A stretch of DNA of 64,000 nt, from contig NZ_LN890655.1 in the NCBI RefSeq assembly GCF_900066015.1, positions 806,001 through 870,000 of the forward strand. The letters are read 5' to 3'. Shown here in pieces: positions 17,694-27,609 of this stretch. This DNA is from Candidatus Promineifilum breve. GTDB taxonomy: Bacteria > Chloroflexota > Anaerolineae > Promineifilales > Promineifilaceae. Numbering within the stretch: position 1 is the first letter of the stretch; each line of letters starts with the position of its first letter. Made by a program: the position numbers and the translations under genes. The notes beneath the pieces were generated by a model. It saw nothing but the letters and a program-made list of their open reading frames with translations. It was not told the origin of the DNA and did no database searches.

Positions 17694-20600
17694 CTAGTCG
17701 CCCGCCTCTTCCCAATCTTCATCCTCGACCGGGCCTTCCACGTCGAGGTCGGCGACGTCCTCATCTTCCCAGGCGTCCTCTTCCTCGTCCCAATCGCTCT
17801 CTTCCTCGACGTCCTCAAACTCGCTGACGAGGGTGATGCGCGACGCATCGGCCGCCGCGGCGGCGATGGCCGCCAGCACCTCGACGTCGGTGTCGTCGTC
17901 GATCAGGGCGCTGCTCGTCAGGCGCGTCGTGCCGCCCAATTCGGGATCCATGAAGAAGCCCTCGGGCAGGTCGGCGATCTCGTCCTCGCCGGTGCGGAAA
18001 CCCGTTCCGGCCGGGATGAGCTTGCCGATGATGACGTTTTCCTTCAGACCGATCAGGCGATCTTCCTTGCCGGCGATGGCCGCCCCGGCCAGCACCTTGA
18101 TCGTATGCTGGAAGGAACTGGCCGACAGGAAGCTGTCGGTATTGAGCGACGCCTTGGTGATGCCCAGCAACACCGGCTCGGCTTGCGCCGGCTGGCCGCC
18201 CTCGATCACCACTTCGTCGTTCTTCTCCTGGAAGATGGGCGCGTCGATCAGATCGCCGGGCAGCATGTCGGTGTCGCCCGATTCGGTCACGACCACCTTG
18301 CTCAACATCTTGCGGATGATGACCTCAAAGTGCTTGTCGTGGATGTTCTGACCCTGCGGCCGGTAGACCTGCTGCACTTCGCGCAGCAGATACTGCGTCA
18401 CCGAATCGCGGCCCAGGATTTCCAGGATGCGATGCGGATTGCGCGAGCCTTCAGTCAACTGATCGCCGGCCTGCACCTGCTGGCCGTCGCTGATGAGCAG
18501 TCGCACGCCGGCGGCGATCTCGTAGTCGCGCTCCTCGCGGCTTTCCCAGGTCACGCGCAGGCCGTTCTCGTCGCGCGTCACGCGGCCGGGGTGGCGGGCG
18601 AAGATGATCTCGTCGCCGCTCTCGGCCAGCGTGCCACCGACAGCCACTTCCTGATTGTTTTCGACCAGGACCGACCAGCCGTCCGGCACTTCGTAGACGT
18701 CATCGACCAGCTTCACGTCGGTGATGAACACGTGGCGCACGCCGTCGATGACCCGCAGGTTGGCGATGCCGCCGATTTCGGTCATCACCGCCTCACCACG
18801 CGGCCGTTGGCGCGCCTCGAACAGTTCCTCGACGCGCGGCAGACCCTGCGTGATGTCGCCACCGGCCGAGGCCGTACCGCCGGTGTGGAAGGTACGCAAC
18901 GTCAACTGCGTGCCCGGCTCGCCGATAGATTGGGCGGCCACGATACCGACGGCCACGCCCAACTCGACGAGCTTGCCGCGGGCCAGGTCCGTGCCGTAGC
19001 ACTTGCGGCAGATGCCCAGCCGCAATTCGCAAGTCATGGGCGAGAAGACGTACACCTCGGCGACGTTCAGCCCGTCCACGGCCTCGGCCGATTCGGCGGT
19101 GAAGACATCGCCCTCGGCGATGACGATCTCGCCCGTCTCCTTGTTGACCACGGACTCGGCGGCCACGCGGCCGATCAGGCGCTCAGTCAGGGTTTGCTTG
19201 CCGAAGTTATCGGAGCGACGCACCCAGATGCCCTTGACCGTGCCGCAGTCCTCTTCCATGATGATGATGTCCTGGGCCACGTCAACCAGACGGCGGGTCA
19301 GATAGCCGGCGTCGGCCGTGCGCAGCGCGGTGTCGGCCAGACCCTTGCGCGCGCCGTGGGTGGAGATGAAGTACTCCAGCGCGTCCAACCCCTGGCGGAA
19401 GTTCGACTGAATCGGCACGGGGATGATGCGCCCTTGCGGGTCGGCCATCAGGCCGCGCATACCGGCCAACTGCGTGATGGGGCCGAAGCCGCCCTTGCCC
19501 GCGCCCGACAGGGCCATGATCGCCAGCGGGCCGTTGGGATCCATGGCCCGCTTCACGGCGTCGGCCACCTGATCCTTGGCTTCGTTCCACTGTTCGATGG
19601 TGCGCTGATACTGTTCCTCTTCGGTCAGCAGACCGCGGCGGAACTGGCGGTCGATCTCATCGACCCGCTTGCGCGCCCCGTCCAGGATTTCGGTGCGCTG
19701 TTCCGGGATGGTCAGGTCGGCCACCGCCACCGTCGTGCCCGACACCGTGGCGAAACGGAAGCCGATGTCCTTGATGGCATCGACCATCTCAATGGTTTCC
19801 TCGTCGCCGATGACCTGATGGACGCGGTTGATGAGCGCATTGACGCCGGCCTTGTCCAGGATGCGGTTGACGAAGCGGGCCTGCGGCGGCAGGGCCAGGT
19901 TGAATAAGGCCCGGCCGGGCGACGTTTCGATGATGCGCGTGCGCGGCTTGCCGTCGGCGTAGCGCGTGCCGTCGTCCTTCCAATAGGTTTGGGTCAGCAA
20001 TCGAACCTTGGCGTGGATGTCAACGTAACCCAGTTCGTAGGCGGTCTCGATCTCTTCCAGGCTGCTGAAGATACGGCCCTCGCCCTTGCGGCCGTCGCGC
20101 ATCATGGTGATGTAGTAGACGCCCAGCACCATGTCCTTCGACGGGCCGACAATCGGCTGGCCGTCGGCCGGCTTCAGCAGGTTGCGCGAGGCCATCATCA
20201 GGCTCTTGGCCTCTTCCACGGCCTTATCCGATAGCGGCACGTGGACGGCCATCTGGTCGCCGTCAAAGTCGGCATTGAACGCGGCGCAGACCAGCGGATG
20301 GAGCTGGATCGCCTTGCCCTCCACCAACTTGGGCATGAAAGCCTGAATACCCAGGCGGTGCAGCGTGGGGGCGCGATTGAGCAGGATGGGCCGGCCCTGG
20401 ATGACTTCCTCCAGCACCTCCCAGACCTCCGGCGGTTGCCGCTCCATGAAGCGCTTGGCGCCCTTCACGTTGCTGGCGTGGCCGTATTGTACCAGCTTGC
20501 TGATGACGAACGGCCGGAATAGCTCCAGGGCCATCGTTTTCGGCAAGCCGCACTCGCCCATCTTCAGCTTCGGGCCGACGACGATCACCGAACGGCCGGA

Positions 20601-22142
20601 GTAGTCGACGCGCTTGCCCAACAGGTTGCGGCGGAAGCGCCCCTTCTTGCCCTTCAGCATGTCGGAGAGCGACTTCAATTCGCGGCGGCCGCGGCGGCTG
20701 AGGGCCTTGCCGCGCTGGCTGTTGTCGATCAGGCTATCGACGGCTTCCTGCAACATACGCTTCTCGTTGCGGACGATGACGTCCGGCGCGCCCAGTTCCA
20801 ACAGGCGCTTGAGGCGGTTGTTGCGGTTGATGACCCGGCGATACAGGTCGTTGAGGTCCGACGTGGCGAAACGGCCGCCGTCCAACTGCACCATAGGGCG
20901 CAGGTCGGGCGGGATGACCGGCAACACGGTCAGGATCATCCATTCCGGGCGGTTGGAGCTGGCGCGCAACGCCTCGACGACTTGCAGGCGCTTGGTGGCG
21001 CGCTTGGCCGCCTGTTTGGAGCGGCTGGTGCGCACTTCGCGCCACAGCTCGCGGGACAGCTTTTCCAGGTCCATATTGCGCAGGATTTCGTGGAACGCCT
21101 CGGCGCCCATCGCCGCGCGAAATACGTTGCCGAATTTGCTCTTCAGTTCGCGATACTTGTTCTCGTCCAGGAACGTCATCTGCAAGAGTTGTTCCAGTTG
21201 ATCGCGATTGGCCTGGGCCTGCTGGCGCAGACGGACCAGCTTCTGATCCATGCGCTCGCGCAACCCTTCACCGGCATAGCCGATCTCGCCGCGCAACTCT
21301 TCGATCTCGCGGTTGAGCGTGTCCAGTTCGCTTTTCTGCTCGTCTTCCAGCGTCTTCTGGATCGTCTCCAGGCGCTCTTTGGTGATCTCGTTCACCTGGA
21401 CGATGTGCTCGCGGCCGACCTTCTCGCCCTTCTGGACGATCAGTTCGCCGGACAGGATGATGTCTTCCGAGGCGGCCGAGTTCTTGATATTGTTTAGCCG
21501 CTGCTCGATGCCCTTGGCTTCCTGAACCAGTTCATCGGTGCGCGTGCTGATGCGATCATCGAAGGTGCTGACCAGTTCATCGCGCGTGGCCTCCAGTTCA
21601 GTCAGGCGGGTAGCGGCTTCGGAGGTCGATTCTTCCAACTGCTCGCGGAGCTTCGTCTCCAGTTGGCCCTCGGCCTCCTGTAGCTCTTCGCCCAGGCGCT
21701 TGAGGGCGCGCTGGCGGGCGTCTTCGTCAACGTTGGTGATGACGTACTGCGCGAAATAGAGGACGCGATCCAGATTACGGCGCGAGATATTGAGCAGCAG
21801 GCCCATGTAACTGGGCACACGCCGGGTATACCAGACGTGGGCCACGGGCGCGGCCAACTCGATGTGGCCCAACCGTTCGCGCCGGACCGAAGATCGGGTA
21901 ATTTCGACACCGCACTTGTCGCAAACGATACCCTTATAACGAACGTTCTTATACTTGCCGCAATAGCACTGCCAATCCCTCGTCGGGCCGAAGATCGCCT
22001 CGCAGAACAGGCCGTCCTTCTCCGGGCGCAAGCGACGATAGTTGATCGTCTCCGGCTTGGTGACTTCGCCGTAGGACCAGGAGCGAATATGCTCCGGGGA
22101 TGCCAGGCTGACACGTAGCGAGCGGAAATCTGTGTTTTCCAC
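17694..22142 (-). CDS. rpoC: DNA-directed RNA polymerase subunit beta'
   Basis: A 1482-residue beta' subunit. Zinc site 1 is C59, C61, C74 and C77. The active-site NADFDGDQM lies near residue 620, the second zinc-binding cluster is near 1030-1042 ([11 protein letters not shown]), and the trigger-loop region is [19 protein letters not shown] near 1070. Between residues about 140 and 330 there is an insertion, rich in Glu/Lys/Arg heptads, absent from the E. coli protein; it sits where Thermus beta' has its non-conserved domain. The last 45 residues are highly acidic. The start is GTG with GGGAGG 6 nt upstream. rpoB is not the upstream neighbour: a 317-bp gap and prfB are. Confidence 0.97.
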   Translation of the reverse strand: MENTDFRSLRVSLASPEHIRSWSYGEVTKPETINYRRLRPEKDGLFCEAIFGPTRDWQCYCGKYKNVRYKGIVCDKCGVEITRSSVRRERLGHIELAAPVAHVWYTRRVPSYMGLLLNISRRNLDRVLYFAQYVITNVDEDARQRALKRLGEELQEAEGQLETKLREQLEESTSEAATRLTELEATRDELVSTFDDRISTRTDELVQEAKGIEQRLNNIKNSAASEDIILSGELIVQKGEKVGREHIVQVNEITKERLETIQKTLEDEQKSELDTLNREIEELRGEIGYAGEGLRERMDQKLVRLRQQAQANRDQLEQLLQMTFLDENKYRELKSKFGNVFRAAMGAEAFHEILRNMDLEKLSRELWREVRTSRSKQAAKRATKRLQVVEALRASSNRPEWMILTVLPVIPPDLRPMVQLDGGRFATSDLNDLYRRVINRNNRLKRLLELGAPDVIVRNEKRMLQEAVDSLIDNSQRGKALSRRGRRELKSLSDMLKGKKGRFRRNLLGKRVDYSGRSVIVVGPKLKMGECGLPKTMALELFRPFVISKLVQYGHASNVKGAKRFMERQPPEVWEVLEEVIQGRPILLNRAPTLHRLGIQAFMPKLVEGKAIQLHPLVCAAFNADFDGDQMAVHVPLSDKAVEEAKSLMMASRNLLKPADGQPIVGPSKDMVLGVYYITMMRDGRKGEGRIFSSLEEIETAYELGYVDIHAKVRLLTQTYWKDDGTRYADGKPRTRIIETSPGRALFNLALPPQARFVNRILDKAGVNALINRVHQVIGDEETIEMVDAIKDIGFRFATVSGTTVAVADLTIPEQRTEILDGARKRVDEIDRQFRRGLLTEEEQYQRTIEQWNEAKDQVADAVKRAMDPNGPLAIMALSGAGKGGFGPITQLAGMRGLMADPQGRIIPVPIQSNFRQGLDALEYFISTHGARKGLADTALRTADAGYLTRRLVDVAQDIIIMEEDCGTVKGIWVRRSDNFGKQTLTERLIGRVAAESVVNKETGEIVIAEGDVFTAESAEAVDGLNVAEVYVFSPMTCELRLGICRKCYGTDLARGKLVELGVAVGIVAAQSIGEPGTQLTLRTFHTGGTASAGGDITQGLPRVEELFEARQRPRGEAVMTEIGGIANLRVIDGVRHVFITDVKLVDDVYEVPDGWSVLVENNQEVAVGGTLAESGDEIIFARHPGRVTRDENGLRVTWESREERDYEIAAGVRLLISDGQQVQAGDQLTEGSRNPHRILEILGRDSVTQYLLREVQQVYRPQGQNIHDKHFEVIIRKMLSKVVVTESGDTDMLPGDLIDAPIFQEKNDEVVIEGGQPAQAEPVLLGITKASLNTDSFLSASSFQHTIKVLAGAAIAGKEDRLIGLKENVIIGKLIPAGTGFRTGEDEIADLPEGFFMDPELGGTTRLTSSALIDDDTDVEVLAAIAAAAADASRITLVSEFEDVEEESDWDEEEDAWEDEDVADLDVEGPVEDEDWEEAGD

Positions 22143-22246
22143 TAATGACCTCCCAAAAAATCTCTCAAAGCCCCTATCAGTTCGAAAAAGCGTGAAGAGT
22201 GCTTTCTAAGGTTGACGATTCGGTTGTGCAGTGGCTAAACGCGCAA

Positions 22247-22277
22247 AAGAGCGACTGGGCATTTCGCCAGCGCTCTT
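22247..22277 (-). promoter_or_regulatory. Hairpin in the rpoC leader (possible attenuator)
   Basis: AAGAGCG pairs with CGCTCTT and CTGG with CCAG around an 8-nt loop, with one bulge. On the minus-strand transcript the stem is followed by TTTTGCG. It lies about 60 nt into the leader predicted from the promoter at 22310-22337 and over 100 nt before the GTG start. It could be a terminator-type attenuator or an mRNA-stabilising stem. Confidence 0.5.
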
Positions 22278-22309
22278 GGGCACATTCTCTTCAAATAATG
22301 TTAGTGATA

Positions 22310-22337
22310 ATTATAGCGACAACCGTCGATACGTCAA
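22310..22337 (-). promoter_or_regulatory. Strong sigma70-type promoter of rpoC
   Basis: TTGACG at 22332-22337 and TATAAT at 22310-22315 are separated by 16 nt. It predicts a leader of about 160 nt. It is the best consensus promoter in the window and supports independent transcription of rpoC. Confidence 0.8.
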
Positions 22338-22459
22338 ATTTATTAATCCATTTTCACGCTACGGATGCGATCTAGGATTATAGCACGAATCGTTGGTAAT
22401 ACAAGAAGAAATCGGTCGTAACTTTATTTCTTCAGCCGGTTACGGGGCAATGCTTTGAC

Positions 22460-23588
22460 CTACTCTTCCGGTATGGCGGTGTTTTCTTCCGTCGCAGGCG
22501 CGCCCTGACCGACGCTATGGCGCAGGAAGGCTTCCATAAAGCCATCGAGCCGGCCATCGAGCACGGCCTGCGTATTGCCGACCTCGTGGCCGGTGCGGTG
22601 GTCCTTGACCATCTTGTAGGGTTGCAGCACGTAGGAGCGAATCTGGCTGCCCCAGGCGGCGTCCACGTCTTCGCCCTTCAGCGCGGCGATCTCGGCGGTC
22701 TGATTGCGCCGGGCGAGATCGAACAGCTGGGCCTTCAGGATGTTCATCGCCACCTGCGTGTTCTGGGTCAGCGAGCGCTGGTTCTGGCAGGAGACGACGA
22801 GACCGGTCGGAACGTGGGTGATGCGCACGGCCGTCTCATTCTTCTGCACGTGCTGGCCGCCCGCCCCGCTGGCCCGAAAGCGATCGATGCGCAGATCTCT
22901 CTCGTCGATCTCGATCTCGATCTCCTCGGCCACGTCGGGCCACGCCTCCACCTTGGCGAAGGAAGTATGGCGGCGGCTGGAGCCGTCGTAGGGCGAGATG
23001 CGCACCAGCCGGTGGACGCCGCGCTCCGATTTGAGCCAGCCATAGGCGTAGCGGCCGGTGACCGACATCATGCAACTCTTGATCCCGGCCTCGTCGCCGG
23101 CGCTCGTATCCAGCACTTCGACCGTCATGCGGTGTTGCTCCGCCCAACGGATGAACATGCGCTGGAGCATGTGGGCCCAGTCCTGGGCCTCGGTGCCGCC
23201 GGCCCCGGCGTGGATGGCCAGGATGGCGTTCTCGTCGTCGTACTCGCCGGACATCAGCGTCTGGAACTCCAACAGTTCCACCTGGCCCGACAGGCGCTCG
23301 ACCTCGGCCGATAGCTCCTCGCGCAATGCCTCGTCGTCCAGTTCGGCCAGTTCCAGCGTGTCGGCCAGCGAGCGGCCCAGCGTCTGCCACACGCCCACTT
23401 GCTCGCGCAGGCGGGTCAACTCGCGCATGACCCCCTGCCCGGCCGCCGGGTTATTCCAGAAGTCGGCCTCGGCTATTTTGGCTTCCAATTCGGCAATACG
23501 GGCTTCCTTGGTAGCGACGTCAAAGACGCCCCCGGAGCAGGTCGATGATGTTGGTCAGTTCGGTGAGGCGATTGATTAGTTCTTCCAT
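22460..23588 (-). CDS. prfB: Peptide chain release factor 2 with programmed +1 frameshift
   Basis: RF2 terminates translation at UGA/UAA. The gene starts at ATG 23586-23588 (MEELINRLTELTNIIDLL), reads 22 codons and meets an in-frame TGA at 23520-23522. The site is CGG GGG CGT CTT TGA C: a Shine-Dalgarno-like GGGG just upstream, then CTT TGA C, the classic autoregulatory slip. After +1 shifting, translation continues DVATKEARIAELEAKIAEADFW to the stop at 22460. The main frame has the RF signature GAGGQHVQKNETAVRI with the GGQ loop, and the anticodon-like SPF/SPY region reads ISPYDGSSRRHTSF. Upstream is ftsY (42 nt). Confidence 0.95.
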
Positions 23589-23630
23589 GATATAAATCTC
23601 CCCGCCGGAATCGTCCGGCGGCGTAATGGC

Positions 23631-24536
23631 TTATTGCTCGAACAGCCCTTCGATGAACTGATCGGCGTCGAAGGGGGCCAGGTCGAGGATGCGCTCGCCG
23701 GTGCCGATGAAACGCACCGGCAGTCCCAACTCACGATAGATGGCGAAGACCATGCCGCCCTTGGCCGTGCTGTCCAGCTTGGTCAGGATGACGCCACTGA
23801 CGTGAACCGATTCCTGGAATTTGGCGGCCTGGGTCAGCGCGTTCTGGCCCGTCGGCGCGTCGAGCACCAGCAGCACGTCGTGGGGCGCGGCATGGACGCT
23901 CTTGTGACAGACGCCGTAGACCTTCTCCAGTTCCTTCATCAGGTTGAACTTGGTATGGAGGCGGCCGGCGGTGTCGATGAACAGCATATCGTAGCCGCGG
24001 GCGCGGGCGGCGCGGATGCCATCGTAGGCCACGGCCGCCGGGTCGCCGCCCGGCTGGCCGGAAATGACCGGCACGTCGGCCCGCTGGCCCCAGATCGCCA
24101 ACTGGTCGATGGCCGCGGCGCGAAAGGTGTCGCCGGCGGCCACGATGACTTTCCTGCCCTGGCCCTTGTAGCGATGGGCCAGCTTGCCGATGGTCGTCGT
24201 CTTGCCGGAGCCGTTGACGCCGACAACCATGACCACGGTCAGCAGGCGCTTTTCTTCCATCTCGAACGTAGTCGGGTTGACCAGAATGGCGCGCAACTCG
24301 CTCCGCAAGGCGTGGACCAGTTGATCGGCGCGGAACAGCCCCTCGCGGCGGGCGCGTTCGCGCAGCGTATCCACCAGATGGACGGTGGTCGGCACGCCCA
24401 CGTCGGCCTGGATCAGCAGCGCCTCCAGGTCTTCCCACGTCTCTTCGGTAATGTCACCCGCGCCCAGAACGGTGGCAAGTTGGCCGAATACCGTCTGGCG
24501 CGTGCGGCTCAATGACTCGCGAATACTCTTGAACAA
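23631..24536 (-). CDS. ftsY: Signal recognition particle receptor FtsY
   Basis: A 301-residue SRP GTPase that docks ribosome/SRP complexes at the membrane. The N domain ([26 protein letters not shown]) is followed by the G domain: [17 protein letters not shown] (P-loop), [43 protein letters not shown] and [15 protein letters not shown]. The long acidic A domain of E. coli FtsY is lacking, as in many bacteria. The start is TTG at 24534-24536 with GAGG 5 nt upstream. It lies between xseB and prfB on the same strand. Confidence 0.96.
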   Translation of the reverse strand: MFKSIRESLSRTRQTVFGQLATVLGAGDITEETWEDLEALLIQADVGVPTTVHLVDTLRERARREGLFRADQLVHALRSELRAILVNPTTFEMEEKRLLTVVMVVGVNGSGKTTTIGKLAHRYKGQGRKVIVAAGDTFRAAAIDQLAIWGQRADVPVISGQPGGDPAAVAYDGIRAARARGYDMLFIDTAGRLHTKFNLMKELEKVYGVCHKSVHAAPHDVLLVLDAPTGQNALTQAAKFQESVHVSGVILTKLDSTAKGGMVFAIYRELGLPVRFIGTGERILDLAPFDADQFIEGLFEQ

Positions 24537-24585
24537 TGCGGCCTCGATCTAAATTAGGGGTAGGGGGAATCAATGGCGCGGCCGG

Positions 24586-24813
24586 TCAATTCGGCGGCGA
24601 CAGCGTGACGATTTCGCCGTCCTCGGTCAGTTGCTCGATACGCAGTTGGGCCTTGTCCAGCAGTTCGCCGCAATGATGGGCGAGACGCTGTCCACGCTCG
24701 AATAGCGACAAGGACAAGTCCAGGCTCAGATTGCCGGACTCCAGTTGCGCCACCGTCTGTTCCAACTCCAGCAGGGCGTCTTCGAAGGAGAGTTCCTCGA
24801 TCACGTCATCCAT
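24586..24813 (-). CDS. xseB: Exodeoxyribonuclease VII small subunit
   Basis: A 75-residue protein with the XseB pattern: LSFEDALLELEQTVAQLESG followed by LSLDLSLSLFERGQRLAHHC and LDKAQLRIEQL. It pairs with XseA, encoded here about 7.4 kb away at 32221, to degrade single-stranded DNA. The chosen ATG at 24811-24813 matches family N-termini; an ATG at 24834 would add seven residues. It lacks a clear Shine-Dalgarno sequence and has a -10 box 9 nt before the start, so it is probably near-leaderless. Confidence 0.9.
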   Translation of the reverse strand: MDDVIEELSFEDALLELEQTVAQLESGNLSLDLSLSLFERGQRLAHHCGELLDKAQLRIEQLTEDGEIVTLSPPN

Positions 24814-24822
24814 AGGGGCTTG

Positions 24823-24828
24823 ATTATA
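24823..24828 (-). promoter_or_regulatory. -10 box of a near-leaderless xseB promoter
   Basis: TATAAT on the minus strand ends 9 nt before the ATG at 24813, giving a predicted leader of only a few bases. Confidence 0.5.
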
Positions 24829-24861
24829 TGGCATAAGGGGCGCTTCGGCCACTGCCCCAAC

Positions 24862-24893
24862 AAAAAGTGGAGGCCGCCGGGCGGCCTCCACTT
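24862..24893 (-). terminator. Intrinsic terminator after the pyrophosphatase gene
   Basis: A 13-bp perfect stem (AAGTGGAGGCCGC and its complement) with a 3-nt loop. It is followed on the minus strand by TTTTT at 24862-24866. It separates hppA from xseB. Confidence 0.9.
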
Positions 24894-24923
24894 CATGGCG
24901 CGGGGCGCTGTTAGAGCTTCTGC

Positions 24924-27266
24924 CTACGCTTCCCGGACGGTCGGGGCGGCGATGGGTTCGGCCTCGCGCTTGGAGCGCATGACCGCCCAACCCAGCAGGC
25001 CGATGAGGGCCACCGCGATGATGACGGTAACGATGCTGCGATCGGAGTACCGCACCACGATCGGCGCGATGATCAGGCTGACCAGATTGACGACCTTGAT
25101 CATCGGGTTCAGCGCCGGGCCGGCGGTGTCCTTCAGCGGGTCGCCGACGGTGTCGCCGACGACGGCCGCCTTGTGGCGTTCCGATCCCTTGCCGGTGTTG
25201 GCCGCCAGATCGCGCTCCTCGTCCTCGATGAGCTTCTTGCCGTTGTCCCACGCGCCGCCGGTGTTGGACATGAAGACGGCCAGGAGCATACCGGAGACGA
25301 TGATACCCGCCTGGAAGCCGCCCAGCGCCTCAACCTGCAACAGCAGGCCGACGACGATGGGGGTGATGACGGCCAGCACGGCCAAATTGATCAGGTCGCG
25401 CTGCGCGGCGATGGTCGAGATGGTGACGGCGCGGGCGTAGTCGGGCTTGCGTGTGCCTTCCAGAATGCCGGGGATGCGGAACTGGCGGCGCACTTCGTCG
25501 ACCATCTGACCGGCGGCGCGGCTGACGGCGCGAATCGCCAGCGACGAGAACATCCACGGCAGCGCCCCACCCAGCAACATGCCGACGAAGACGAGCGGCG
25601 ACGACACGCGGATGCCGTTGGCGAGGGCTTCGGGGTCAACCAGCGACACGTCGGTGATGAACGAGCCGAACAGCGACACAGCGGCGATGACCGCCGAGCC
25701 GATGGCGATACCCTTGGTGATGGCCTTGGTCGTATTGCCCACGGCGTCCAGGTCGGCCATGATCTTGCGCGCCTTCGGCTCCAATCCGGCCATTTCGCCG
25801 ATACCGTTGGCATTGTCGGAGATGGGGCCGAAGGAGTCCATCGCCACGTTGTTGCCGGTCAGGGTCAACATGCCGATGCCGGTCATGGCGATGCCGTAGA
25901 GGACGAAGGTGAATTGGATGAAGTCGGCCGAGAAGCGCGCCGAGACGAATTGCTCGGTCGGGACGCCGTTGAAGATGAGGATGGCGGCGACGATGGTCGC
26001 GGCGATAACGATGACCGACCAGACGGCCGACTCGTAACCCGAGGCCAAACCGGACAGAATGGTCGTGGCCGGGCCACCGGAGGTGGCGTCGCGGATCTCC
26101 TTGACCGGCCGGTAATGGGTGCCGGTGAAGTAGTCGGTCAGCCGGTCGATGACGATGGCCAGACCAACGCCCGCGGCCGTGGACAGGAACGGCCGCCACC
26201 AGCCGCCGGGAATGTCAGGCAGATAGACGAGAGCCACGGCGCCGAACAGCACCACGGAGATGGCCGCCGAGGTGAGGAAGCCGCGGAAAATGGCCTGCAT
26301 GGCGTTGCCGCTGTCGTCCGACTGCCCCTTGACCAGATACGTACCCACGATGGAGGCCAGGACGCCGATGCCGCGCACAAACAACGGGAAAAGAATGAAC
26401 TCGTTATAGCCGGTGATGAGCGTCAGGGTGACGCCCAAAATCAAGGCGGAGACGATGGTCACTTCATACGATTCAAAGATGTCGGCGGCCATACCGGCGC
26501 AGTCGCCCACGTTGTCGCCCACCAGGTCGGCGATGACGGCCGCATTGCGCGGGTCATCCTCGGGCATGTCCTGCTCGACCTTGCCCACCAGGTCGGCGCC
26601 GACGTCGGCGGCCTTGGTATAGATGCCGCCGCCCACGCGCATGAACAGGGCGATGAGCGTGCCGCCGAAGCCGAAGCCCAGTAGCGCGTCGGGCGCAGCC
26701 TTGCCGAAGAGCATGAAGATCAGCGTGCCGCCCAACAGGCCCAGCCCGTCGGTCAACATGCCGGTGATCGTACCGGTGCGATAGGCGATGCGCAGCGCGT
26801 CCTTGAAGCTGGTGCGGGCCGCGTTGGCCACGCGGACGTTGCCCTCGACGGCCATGCGCATACCCAACTGGCCGACCATGAGCGAGAAGCCCGCGCCCAT
26901 GACGAAGGCAACCGCGCGGCCGATGCCGACGATCAGGCGGATGGTGTTCTCGCTATAACCCGCGAATACTTCCAGTGAGAACTCGGTCGGCGGCACAATG
27001 TAGACGCTCAGGAACAGGGCAATCGTCAGGATGACGATGAAGGGCAGGATGGTGCGCAATTGACGGGTCAGGTAGGCGTTCGCCCCCTGGCGAATGGCTT
27101 CCCAGACCTCGATCATCTTGGCCGTGCCTTTCTCCTCGGCCAGGATCTGTCGCCGCAGATAGAGGGCGTAGAGGAGGCCGACGAAGGCGATGGCCAGCAC
27201 CAACCACGTGGCCCACACCTCGAATGAACTAAGGCCCATCTCGAGAAAACGGAATATCTGATCCAT
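24924..27266 (-). CDS. hppA: Membrane-bound proton-translocating pyrophosphatase
   Basis: A 780-residue protein with about 16 hydrophobic segments. It couples hydrolysis of pyrophosphate to ion pumping. The catalytic region reads DVGADLVGKVEQDMPEDDPRN and then DNVGDCAGMAADIFESYEVT. The diagnostic stretch GNTTKAITKGIAIGSA has Lys where K+-dependent enzymes have Ala, pointing to the K+-independent H+-pumping class. AGG AGG lies about 14 nt before the ATG, an unusually long spacing, but an in-frame TAA just upstream excludes an earlier start. It is followed by a strong terminator. It recycles pyrophosphate from biosynthesis into membrane energy. Confidence 0.95.
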   Translation of the reverse strand: MDQIFRFLEMGLSSFEVWATWLVLAIAFVGLLYALYLRRQILAEEKGTAKMIEVWEAIRQGANAYLTRQLRTILPFIVILTIALFLSVYIVPPTEFSLEVFAGYSENTIRLIVGIGRAVAFVMGAGFSLMVGQLGMRMAVEGNVRVANAARTSFKDALRIAYRTGTITGMLTDGLGLLGGTLIFMLFGKAAPDALLGFGFGGTLIALFMRVGGGIYTKAADVGADLVGKVEQDMPEDDPRNAAVIADLVGDNVGDCAGMAADIFESYEVTIVSALILGVTLTLITGYNEFILFPLFVRGIGVLASIVGTYLVKGQSDDSGNAMQAIFRGFLTSAAISVVLFGAVALVYLPDIPGGWWRPFLSTAAGVGLAIVIDRLTDYFTGTHYRPVKEIRDATSGGPATTILSGLASGYESAVWSVIVIAATIVAAILIFNGVPTEQFVSARFSADFIQFTFVLYGIAMTGIGMLTLTGNNVAMDSFGPISDNANGIGEMAGLEPKARKIMADLDAVGNTTKAITKGIAIGSAVIAAVSLFGSFITDVSLVDPEALANGIRVSSPLVFVGMLLGGALPWMFSSLAIRAVSRAAGQMVDEVRRQFRIPGILEGTRKPDYARAVTISTIAAQRDLINLAVLAVITPIVVGLLLQVEALGGFQAGIIVSGMLLAVFMSNTGGAWDNGKKLIEDEERDLAANTGKGSERHKAAVVGDTVGDPLKDTAGPALNPMIKVVNLVSLIIAPIVVRYSDRSIVTVIIAVALIGLLGWAVMRSKREAEPIAAPTVREA

Positions 27267-27459
27267 AACGCGTTTTTAAAACCTCCTAACAATATTGATT
27301 ATCTTTGGAGTGATGGTTACTCCGAATAGGGCATTATCGCGCGTCGCGAATCGGCCCCATCGGCCGACCGGCGACGCCCTCTATTTGTATAACCCTGTAG
27401 TAAAGCACATAAACATAAGTTGTCTAGGATTTTGTTTATCATAGCCCTTTAAGACCCAT
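27267..27459. other. Intergenic region upstream of hppA
   Basis: A divergent spacer of lower GC content than its surroundings. On the minus strand GATAAT near 27303 is a weak -10 candidate for hppA. A short GGAGT...ACTCC inverted pair lies near 27308-27325. No gene is supported. Confidence 0.35.
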
Positions 27460-27566
27460 GCAGGGGAGCAGGGGAGAAAGGGAGCAGGGGTGAAGAAGAG
27501 CCGGCGAGACGCCGGCGCTCCCCTGCACCCCTGCACCCCTGCACCCCCGCTCCCCTGCTCCCCCGC
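27460..27566. repeat. G-rich/C-rich imperfect inverted repeat
   Basis: The left arm is built from GCAGGGGAGCAGGGG units, and the right arm from CCCCTGCACCCCTGC units. Between them is a GCCGGCG-AGA-CGCCGGC hairpin. The runs of four G could form G-quadruplexes. The element sits just before the deacetylase promoter. Confidence 0.8.
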
Positions 27567-27573
27567 ATTGAAG

Positions 27574-27579
27574 TATAAT
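27574..27579 (+). promoter_or_regulatory. -10 box of the deacetylase gene
   Basis: TATAAT directly behind the G/C-rich repeat, 30 nt before the ATG at 27610. No good -35 box is visible because the repeat occupies that position. Confidence 0.5.
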
Positions 27580-27609
27580 GCTCCCCAACTTGACCGAACG
27601 AAGAGGCGC

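Noticed and set aside
18105-19907. 600-codon plus-strand open frame in rpoC
   Set aside because: Antisense to rpoC; no recognisable domain.
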